From positions 1-64,000 of the forward strand of contig JBAZSJ010000014.1 of the NCBI GenBank assembly GCA_041662485.1: a stretch of 64,000 bases of DNA, in the 5' to 3' direction. The notes beneath the pieces were generated by a model that did not search any database, had not been told where the DNA came from, and saw only the letters and a program-made list of their open reading frames with translations. A program made the translations under genes and the position numbers. The stretch comes from Rariglobus sp041662485 (GTDB taxonomy: Bacteria; Verrucomicrobiota; Verrucomicrobiia; Opitutales; Opitutaceae). Below are positions 26,857 through 33,091 of the stretch, piece after piece (within the stretch, counting starts at the first letter, position 1; each line of letters opens with the position of its first letter).

Positions 26857-27924
26857 ATGAGCACTGATGGCATGAACTACGCCCCCAAGGGCAAACCCTC
26901 GCTGGTCGTAAAACCGGGCGAATTCGTCTTTGCGGCCGCCCACCTCGACCACGGCCATATCTTCGGCCAGTGCAACGGCCTCATCGAGGCCGGCGCCACG
27001 CTCCGTTATGTTTACGACACGGATCCGAAGCGCGTGGAGGACTTCTGCAAAAAGTATCCCGGCGTGCGCGTGGCGTCGTCGCTTGATCAGATTCTCAGCG
27101 ATCCCGAGGTGAAACTCGTGGCCGCCGCCGCCATTCCCTGCCTGCGCGGTCCGCTGGGATGCCGCGTGATGCTGGCCGGGAAGGATTACTTCACGGACAA
27201 GACGCCGTTCACCACGCTCGACCAACTGGCGGAGGCCCGGAAGATCGTCGCGCAGACCGGACGTAAATACATGGTCTATTTCAGCGAGCGGTTGCACGTG
27301 GAGTGCGCCGTTTTCGCGGGACAGCTTATTCAGGAAGGGGCGATCGGCCAGGTCGTGCAGGTCACGGGCTTCGGCCCGCATCGTCTCAACGCGCCCTCGC
27401 GTCCGGATTGGTTTTTCAAGAAGGCCGAATACGGCGGCATCCTTTGCGACATCGGCAGCCACCAGTTCGAGCAGTTTCTTCATTACAGCGGCGCGACCGA
27501 TGCGAAGGTCCTCTCGGCGGTGGTCGCCAACAAGGACAATCCCGCCCATCCCGAACTGGAGGACTTCGGCGAGGCGCACCTGCTCGGAAACAACGGCGCG
27601 ACGAATTTTATCCGCGTGGACTGGCTCACGCCGGCCGCCTCGCGGACGTGGGGCGATGGACGCACATTCATCGTCGGAACCAAGGGCTACATCGAACTGC
27701 GCAAGTATGTCGAGGTGGGCCGCGGCGAGGGAGGAGACCAGCTTTATCTGGTGAACGACACGGTGGAAAAACGCTACCAGCTCTCCGGGCAGGTCGGGTT
27801 CCCGTTCTTCGGCCAGCTTGTCCTTGATTGTCTCAACCGCACGGAGAAAGCCATGACGCAGGCGCATGTGTTCAAGGCGGCCGAGCTGTGCCTGCAGGCG
27901 CAGGCGGTTGCGATCAGGGCTTAA
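26857..27924 (+). CDS. Divergent Gfo/Idh/MocA-like oxidoreductase
   Basis: 355 residues. The overall layout matches the family: EFVFAAAHLDHGHIFGQCNG, YVYDTDPKRVEDFCKKYPGV, YFTDKTPFTTLDQLAEARK (DKTP in place of EKP), GGILCDIGSHQFEQFLHYSG. The usual GxGxxG is replaced by an AxHxDHGHI sequence, so cofactor binding may be altered. It lies 11 bp downstream of the 25670 gene. Its stop codon shares the TTAA at 27921-27924 with the stop of the convergent gene. Confidence 0.82.
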   Translation: MSTDGMNYAPKGKPSLVVKPGEFVFAAAHLDHGHIFGQCNGLIEAGATLRYVYDTDPKRVEDFCKKYPGVRVASSLDQILSDPEVKLVAAAAIPCLRGPLGCRVMLAGKDYFTDKTPFTTLDQLAEARKIVAQTGRKYMVYFSERLHVECAVFAGQLIQEGAIGQVVQVTGFGPHRLNAPSRPDWFFKKAEYGGILCDIGSHQFEQFLHYSGATDAKVLSAVVANKDNPAHPELEDFGEAHLLGNNGATNFIRVDWLTPAASRTWGDGRTFIVGTKGYIELRKYVEVGRGEGGDQLYLVNDTVEKRYQLSGQVGFPFFGQLVLDCLNRTEKAMTQAHVFKAAELCLQAQAVAIRA

Positions 27925-28442
27925 GGTGCGGCGCTTGCCGACGGTGTCGCGGGCTTTTCAGCGCCCGTGGCACGTGCGTCGTCGAGTTGTTTGACGAGGT
28001 CGTTGTGGGAGGCGACGAGAGCGTTGTATTTGGCGACGGTGGCGTTGAGGCGTGCGGAGAGGTCGGTGATGCGGGTGTTGGCCTCGGCGAGGTTGGCGTC
28101 GCGGGCGGCGACGGCGGCGGTCCATTCGAGGATGGAGGCCTTCAGCTGGTCGCGTTCGTTGGCGAGCTGGGCGGCGAGGCGTTCGCTGGCGCGGAGTTTT
28201 GTTTCGGCGTCTTTTTGGGATAGGGCGGTGGCGCCGAGTTGTTCGCGGAAGCGGTCGAGGTCGGAGGTGAGTCCGCGGAGGGCGGCGGCCTGTTCGTCGA
28301 GCTGGGCGGACTGGGTCTGGCGGGTTTGCTCGAGGCGGTTGACGTCGAGGTTGAGGGCGCGGTTGGTGCGCCACTGGAGGGCGCAGAGAATCGCGAGGAC
28401 GAGGACGCCGAGGAGATTGATCCAGGTGAGGGCGCGGCTCAT
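27921..28442 (-). CDS. Membrane-anchored coiled-coil protein of the TonB operon
   Basis: 173 residues: one N-terminal transmembrane helix (WINLLGVLVLAILCALQW), then about 120 residues of heptad-rich coiled coil (LDEQAAALRGLTSDLDRFRE onward) and a short Ala/Pro-rich tail. It overlaps the start of exbD by 4 bp (ATGA), so it is translationally coupled and probably works at the same inner-membrane complex, for example as a periplasmic spacer. No known family was recognised. Confidence 0.8.
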   Translation of the reverse strand: MSRALTWINLLGVLVLAILCALQWRTNRALNLDVNRLEQTRQTQSAQLDEQAAALRGLTSDLDRFREQLGATALSQKDAETKLRASERLAAQLANERDQLKASILEWTAAVAARDANLAEANTRITDLSARLNATVAKYNALVASHNDLVKQLDDARATGAEKPATPSASAAP

Positions 28443-28867
28443 GGCTGGGAAGGGGCGCGGGTCTCGAAGGCGACCTGCTGGATGCCGGCGGAGCGGACGA
28501 GGTCGAGGAGGCGCATCATGTCGCCGTGGCGGGCGTCTTCGTCGCCGCTGATGGTGACGCGGAGGGTGGCGTCGGCCTGGTGGCGGGCGGAGAGGAGTTG
28601 GGAGAGCTCGTGTTCGCCGACGGGCTTGCCGTCGATCCAGGCGAGGCCGGCTTTGTTGACGGTGAGGCTGACGAGATTCTTGGTGTTTTCCGAAGTCGCG
28701 GTGGTGGCGGTGGGGAGGTTCACCTTGACGGCCTTCAAGTGGACCATGCTGAGGCTGACGAGCATGAAGGCCGCGAGGAGAAAGAACATGATGTCGATCA
28801 GCGGAATGATCTCGATGCGGGCCTCGGAGGAGGCGGGAGGGAGCTTGGAGCCGAGTTTGACGGGCAT
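28439..28867 (-). CDS. exbD: ExbD/TolR biopolymer transport protein
   Basis: 142 residues. A short cytoplasmic N-terminus (EARIEIIPLIDIMFFLLAAF) holds the conserved membrane Asp needed for proton use, then one transmembrane helix and a periplasmic domain (VSLTVNKAGLAWIDGKPV, VTISGDEDARHG). Length is typical. With ExbB it forms the proton-driven motor that energises TonB. Order on the minus strand: tonB, exbB, exbD, coiled-coil protein. Confidence 0.92.
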   Translation of the reverse strand: MPVKLGSKLPPASSEARIEIIPLIDIMFFLLAAFMLVSLSMVHLKAVKVNLPTATTATSENTKNLVSLTVNKAGLAWIDGKPVGEHELSQLLSARHQADATLRVTISGDEDARHGDMMRLLDLVRSAGIQQVAFETRAPSQP

Positions 28868-28883
28868 GGCGGGAAAGGAGGAG

Positions 28884-28946
28884 CGGCTAGCAGCTAGTGG
28901 CTAGGAACTAGAAGCTAGGAACTAGAAGCTAGGGGCTAGGAGCTGG
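28884..28946. repeat. Short tandem repeat CTAGGAACTAGAAG
   Basis: The 14-nt unit CTAGGAACTAGAAG is repeated twice and continues degenerately as GCTAGGGGCTAGGAGCT between exbB and exbD. A related copy (GGCTAGGAACTAGCGGCTAG) lies at 29636-29655 on the other side of exbB. The unit is rich in CTAG, a tetramer often rare in bacteria. Confidence 0.7.
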
Positions 28947-29622
28947 AGCGGGAGGAGAGGGCTCGGTCGCGGGCGAAGGCGTCGAGGTCGTGGCCGTGGT
29001 GTTTGGCGGCTTCGACGAGGAGCTCGGTGTGGTTGATGGTGCGTTCGAGGCGTGCGCGGAAGTGGGCGAGGCGGCGGTTGAGGAAGTTGAAAGGCAGCAG
29101 GCAGAGGATGGCGATGCCGAGTCCGCAGGCGGTGGCGATGAGGGCCTCGGCGATGCCGCCGCTGACCTTGGTGGCGGCGAGTTCCTCGGAGCCGACGAAG
29201 TTGAAGGAATGCATGATGCCGGTGACGGTGCCGAGGAGACCGAGGAGGGGGGCGAGGGTGATGAAGGTGCCGAGGAGCCAGAGGCGTTTTTCGGCGTGGT
29301 CGAGTTCGTCGGTGGCGCGCAGCTGCATGGCGCCGAGAAGGGAGGTGTGGGCGTGGAGGATGCCTTCGCGGACGGTGGCGAGGAACGGGTCGTCGGTCGT
29401 GCGGGTGAGTTGCTCGGCCTCGGCGAAGCGGCCTTCGGCGATGGCGGTGAAGGCGGCGTCAAGCGGCGCGGACCGGCTGCGGCGGGAGAGGGCCCACCAC
29501 CACAGGGAGCGTTCCAGGACGACGACGAGCGCGGCGAGGAAGCACAGGAGGATCGGCCACATGACGGGGCCGCCGCGCAGGAAGAGATCGAGGGCGAGGT
29601 TCGCGAAAACGGGAGAGGGCAT
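28936..29622 (-). CDS. exbB: ExbB/TolQ/MotA proton-channel protein
   Basis: 228 residues with the three-helix layout of ExbB: GGPVMWPILLCFLAALVVVL, a long cytoplasmic loop, then LGTFITLAPLLGLLGTVTGI with HSF, and GGIAEALIATACGLGIAILC. The LGLLGTVTGI signature is diagnostic. Partner of ExbD and TonB in inner-membrane energy transduction to TonB-dependent receptors. Its C-terminus runs into the CTAG-rich tandem repeat region. Confidence 0.92.
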   Translation of the reverse strand: MPSPVFANLALDLFLRGGPVMWPILLCFLAALVVVLERSLWWWALSRRSRSAPLDAAFTAIAEGRFAEAEQLTRTTDDPFLATVREGILHAHTSLLGAMQLRATDELDHAEKRLWLLGTFITLAPLLGLLGTVTGIMHSFNFVGSEELAATKVSGGIAEALIATACGLGIAILCLLPFNFLNRRLAHFRARLERTINHTELLVEAAKHHGHDLDAFARDRALSSRSSS

Positions 29623-29684
29623 GGGAGAGGAAAGTGGCTAGGAACTAGCGGCTAGGAGCCAGGGGGAGGAAATGAGAGGCGGTA

Positions 29685-30341
29685 TTACTTTTGGAGAGTG
29701 AAACGAATGAGGACCTCATAGGTGCGCGGCGCACCCGGTGCAAAGCGCCAGCGTTCTCGGACCGTGCGGAGGGCGGCTTCGTCGAGGAGGGGCCAGGGCG
29801 AGGGGCTGGAGGCGATGGCGGAGAGAACGCGTCCGTTCGCGCCGACGTTGAAGCGGATGGTGACGGCGCCTTCCTGGCCCTGGCGGATGGCGGCGGACGG
29901 ATAGGCGGGCGCGGGCTGGCGGCCTTCGCCTCGCCCGAAGACGAGGGGCTGGACGGGGGCGCTGGCGGTGGAAATCGCGGTTGATGTTTGCCGGGAGGAG
30001 GCCGCATGGGAGGCTTCGACGATACGAACCGGGCCGGAGATGGGCAGGGGGAACGCGAGGGAGGCCGAGGGCGCGGCCACGGCGAGCGGCGGCGCGGACG
30101 GCGGCGGGGCCAGCGGATCCGGTGGCGTGAGGGAATCGGTCGCGGGCAGGGGATCGGCGGTCAGCTCGACCACGAGTTTTTCCGCCGTGACGGACGAGAT
30201 GGAGGAAGTCGATTGGGGGCGAGTGTAGTGCAGCGCGTAGCCGAGGCTCCCGACCACAAGACACCCCGTCCACAGCACTAAAGTGGTGACAGGGAGAAGG
30301 CCCACGGTGTGGGCAGGCTTGGCTGGCTGCGCAGCGGGCAT
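29685..30341 (-). CDS. tonB: TonB-family energy transducer
   Basis: 218 residues: a transmembrane helix (LPVTTLVLWTGCLVVGSLGY, residues 15-34), a proline-rich periplasmic linker (LTPPDPLAPPPSAPPLAVAA) and a TonB C-terminal domain (PAYPSAAIRQGQEGAVTIRF, DEAALRTVRERWRFAPG). It transmits energy from ExbBD to outer-membrane receptors. First gene of the four-gene operon. No TonB-dependent receptor gene is present in the window, so its client cannot be named. Confidence 0.9.
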   Translation of the reverse strand: MPAAQPAKPAHTVGLLPVTTLVLWTGCLVVGSLGYALHYTRPQSTSSISSVTAEKLVVELTADPLPATDSLTPPDPLAPPPSAPPLAVAAPSASLAFPLPISGPVRIVEASHAASSRQTSTAISTASAPVQPLVFGRGEGRQPAPAYPSAAIRQGQEGAVTIRFNVGANGRVLSAIASSPSPWPLLDEAALRTVRERWRFAPGAPRTYEVLIRFTLQK

Positions 30342-30428
30342 GGGGCGGGCGTAGGCTTTGATTTCTTGTTTAAGGAGTCCTCTTTGAGACAGCCGTAACG
30401 GCTGCTCTTGAAAAAAGGGATTGAAAAG

Positions 30429-30502
30429 TGGCTGCCCGACTAGGGATCGAACCTAGACTAAGCGAGTCAGAGTCGCTTGTGCTACCATTACACCATCGAG
30501 CA
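30429..30502 (-). tRNA. tRNA-Gln (CTG)
   Basis: Minus strand: acceptor TGCTCGA/TCGGGCA, encoded CCA, anticodon stem AGCGA/TCGCT around CTCTGAC giving anticodon CTG, T-arm GGTTCGATCCC. The first of three minus-strand tRNAs when read left to right. Confidence 0.93.
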
Positions 30503-30573
30503 GTGGAAAATCGTGTGCTTTGCGGTGTGGGCCGAGACATCGTTCGGAGAGCCGAAGCTCGGTGAGCGAAGGC

Positions 30574-30648
30574 TGGAGCCGGCGATGGGATTCGAACCCG
30601 CAACCGCCTGTTTACAAAACAGGTGCTCTACCATTGAGCTACGCCGGC
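30574..30648 (-). tRNA. tRNA-Thr (TGT)
   Basis: Minus strand: acceptor GCCGGCG/CGCCGGC perfect, encoded CCA, anticodon stem CCTGT/ACAGG around TTTGTAA giving anticodon TGT, T-arm GGGTTCGAATCCC. 75 nt. Confidence 0.95.
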
Positions 30649-30735
30649 GTGCAGTCAGCCGACACGATCAAAACAAGAAATCAAAGAACGGCTACGACTA
30701 AAAACCTCTTCAAGCGTGAGCCTGAAGAGGAAATT

Positions 30736-30810
<75 letters not shown>

Positions 30811-31020
30811 AAAAACTGAGAGGTGAGAACACTCAAAACGCGGCGAGGGTTGTCAACGGCCTTTTTGGATTTCGGATATTTTTGTTTCACGCAATTTGGC
30901 GCCGCTCAGGAAACGTGACGGCTTGCCCTTAGGCTTAAGGTCTCGTTCGTCGCGGATGCGTTTGGCGAAGTTTCCCCTTGCAAAGGGCGGGCGCTCTCTC
31001 TGTTTTCTTCCGCTCTCTCC

Positions 31021-31215
31021 ATGCAAAAGACCAAAAAGTCCGTCGCCAAGCGCTTCAAAATTTCCGGAACGGGAAAGTTGATTCGCCGCACGCCCGGTTT
31101 TCGTCACCTGCTTTCCGCGAAGAGCACGAAGCAAAAGCGCCGTGCCTCCAAGGACAAGCTTGTGGCTCCCGGCCATGCCAAGCCGCTTAAGCGCTGCTTG
31201 CCGTATGGCCTCTAA
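31021..31215 (+). CDS. rpmI: 50S ribosomal protein L35
   Basis: 64 residues, the normal L35 length, with the family sequence MQKTKKSVAKRFKISGTGK and the conserved RRTPGFRHLL..KSTKQKRR pattern. It precedes rplT by about 80 bp as in most bacteria. The usual upstream infC (IF-3) is not present; the preceding 210 bp hold only tRNA genes and non-coding DNA. Expression is probably coordinated with rplT. Confidence 0.96.
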   Translation: MQKTKKSVAKRFKISGTGKLIRRTPGFRHLLSAKSTKQKRRASKDKLVAPGHAKPLKRCLPYGL

Positions 31216-31298
31216 GCCAAGGGCATAAACCACAACCTGCCAGTCGGGTGAATCCTAACGAGACGACCCGACGGCTCCAAAAAAACATATAAAACAAC

Positions 31299-31682
31299 AT
31301 GCCTCGTGCAACAAACTCCCCCGCTTCCCGCAAGCGGCATAAGAAAACGCTGAAATACGCCCGTGGCTATTTCGGCAACAAGTCGAAGCTCTTCCGCTAC
31401 GCCAAAGACGCTGTCCAGCACGCCTGGCAGTATGCTTACGCGGCCCGCAAAAAGAAGAAGGGCGACCGTCGCAGTCTCTGGATCATCCGTCTGAACGCCG
31501 CCTGCCGCGCGCAGGATATCAGCTACAGCCGCTTTATCGAGGGCCTCCACGCCGCGAACATCCAGATGGACCGCAAGGTTCTGTCCGATCTCGCGATCCG
31601 TGATGAAGTCGCTTTTGCCGGCATCGTCACCCAAGTGAAGGCCGCGTTGAAGACCAAGGCCGCCGCTGCCGCGAAAGCCTAA
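31299..31682 (+). CDS. rplT: 50S ribosomal protein L20
   Basis: 127 residues, slightly long for L20. Diagnostic stretches are SRKRHKKTLKYARGYFGNKS, QHAWQYAYAARKKKKGDRRS, and LWIIRLNAACRAQDISYSRF. L20 nucleates assembly of the large subunit and in many bacteria represses its own rpmI-rplT mRNA. A strong terminator follows at 31733. Confidence 0.96.
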   Translation: MPRATNSPASRKRHKKTLKYARGYFGNKSKLFRYAKDAVQHAWQYAYAARKKKKGDRRSLWIIRLNAACRAQDISYSRFIEGLHAANIQMDRKVLSDLAIRDEVAFAGIVTQVKAALKTKAAAAAKA

Positions 31683-31732
31683 CTCTTGAAAACGCGGGCC
31701 TTTCGGCCCGCCTCCTGCCAGTGTCTTCTTGG

Positions 31733-31773
31733 AGGACGGGTTCCGCATCGCGGGATACCGTCCTCTTTTTTTG
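31733..31773 (+). terminator. Intrinsic terminator after rplT
   Basis: Stem GAGGACGG/CCGTCCTC (31733-31740 with 31759-31766), extended by inner pairing TTCCGC/GCGGGA, followed by seven T. A second hairpin (GCGGGC..GCCCGC) lies at 31695-31712. Confidence 0.85.
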
Positions 31774-31804
31774 CCCGTAAAACCCTGTCTTTCACGGTTT
31801 GCCC

Positions 31805-31877
31805 TGTAGGAGCGGCTTTACGCCGCGATGACGTGCGCAGCGCGCCTCCGAAATCGCTGCCTAAAGCCGCTCCTACA
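31805..31877. repeat. REPIN-like inverted repeat, family D
   Basis: Arms TGTAGGAGCGGCTTTACGCC+GCGAT (31805-31829) and the inverted ATCGCTGCCTAAAGCCGCTC+CTACA (31853-31877), with a few mismatches, around a 23-bp spacer. Between rplT and pheS. Confidence 0.8.
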
Positions 31878-31900
31878 TTTCGAATCCGCAAGTTTCTGTT

Positions 31901-31929
31901 TTTCGTGTCCTTTCGTGTGTTTCGTGGGC
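31901..31929. repeat. Half-element of repeat family G
   Basis: TTTCGTGTCCTTTCGTGTGT followed by TTCGTGGGC, the same sequence as the right arm of the elements at 33005-33075 and 38024-38094. It lies 17 bp before pheS. Confidence 0.65.
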
Positions 31930-31945
31930 ACTTATTCTTTCTTCC

Positions 31946-32989
31946 ATGCAAGACCAGCTCTCCGCCCTTCTCGCCAAAGCCGCCGCCGAATTCCCGGCCG
32001 TCGCCACGCGTCCCGACTTCGAGGCCGCCAAGGCCCGTTTCGTCGGCCCCAACGGCGAACTCACCGCGCTCATGAAGCAGATGGGCTCCGTGCCCAAAGA
32101 GCAGAAGCCCGTCGTCGGCAAACTCGTCAACGAAGCCAAGACCGCGCTTCAGGCCCACCTCGACGCAGCGCTCGCCCGCATCGAGGCCGCCGCGCTCTCC
32201 GCCCAGCTCGGCCCCGCCGTCGATCCCACGCTGCCGTCCCCCGACCGCGCCCCCGGCACCCATCATCCGCTCACGCTCGTGCGCGAGGAGATGACCCGCA
32301 TTCTGCGCAAAGTCGGTTTCACTGTCGTCGAAGGCCCCGAGGTCGAGACCGAGTATTACTGCTTCGATGCGCTCAACACGCCCGCCGATCACCCGGCCCG
32401 CGATGCGCAGGACACGTTCTACCTCCCCGAGTCCGCCCGCTTCGGCAACGTCTCAAAGAAATCCCCGTCCGAGAAATACCTCCTCCGCACGCACACGTCT
32501 TCCGTGCAGATTCGCACGATGCTCAAGGGCGAGCCGCCCATCCGCATCGTTTCGCCCGGCCGCGTTTATCGCCGAGACACGACCGACGCCACGCACTCCG
32601 CCAACTTCCACCAGCTCGAGTGCCTCTACGTGGACAAAAACGTCACCGTCCGCGATCTGAAGGCGCTCCTTGATTACATCTTCGCCTCGCTCCTCGGCAA
32701 AGACACCAAGACCCGTTTCCGCCCGCACTACTTCGGCTACACCGAGCCGAGCTTCGAAGTGGACCTCTCCGCTACGCACTTGCCCAAGGTTAACAAACCG
32801 TGGATCGAAATCGGCGGCTGCGGCATGGTTGATCCCATCGTCTTCAAGGATGTCGGCTACGACCCCGAAGTCTGGAGCGGTTACGCTTTCGGCATGGGGC
32901 TCGAACGCCTCGCGATGCTCCTCTACGGCATCGATGACATCCGTTACTTCTACCAAAACGACGCCCGCTTCCTTCGCCAATTCGCCTGA
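31946..32989 (+). CDS. pheS: Phenylalanyl-tRNA synthetase alpha subunit
   Basis: 347 residues, normal length. The N-terminal coiled-coil arm spans about 1-90. The class II core follows with GTHHPLTLVREEM, motif 2 area VSPGRVYRRDTTDATHSANF, and motif 3 GFGMGLERLAMLLYGIDDIR (here YAFGMGLERLAMLLYG). Forms an alpha2-beta2 enzyme with PheT that charges tRNA-Phe. Followed by pheT after a 102-bp gap containing a repeat, so still likely one transcript. Confidence 0.97.
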   Translation: MQDQLSALLAKAAAEFPAVATRPDFEAAKARFVGPNGELTALMKQMGSVPKEQKPVVGKLVNEAKTALQAHLDAALARIEAAALSAQLGPAVDPTLPSPDRAPGTHHPLTLVREEMTRILRKVGFTVVEGPEVETEYYCFDALNTPADHPARDAQDTFYLPESARFGNVSKKSPSEKYLLRTHTSSVQIRTMLKGEPPIRIVSPGRVYRRDTTDATHSANFHQLECLYVDKNVTVRDLKALLDYIFASLLGKDTKTRFRPHYFGYTEPSFEVDLSATHLPKVNKPWIEIGGCGMVDPIVFKDVGYDPEVWSGYAFGMGLERLAMLLYGIDDIRYFYQNDARFLRQFA

Positions 32990-33004
32990 TCCCACCGGAT
33001 TTAT

Positions 33005-33075
33005 AACCACGAAACACACGAAACCCGATCCCCGGATCATTTCTGCTTTTCGTGTATTTCGTGTGTTTCGTGGTT
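33005..33075. repeat. Inverted repeat, family G
   Basis: Perfect 19-bp arms AACCACGAAACACACGAAA (33005-33023) and the inverse (33057-33075) around a 33-bp spacer, between pheS and pheT. Confidence 0.85.
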
Positions 33076-33091
33076 CCCCTCTCTTCTTCCG

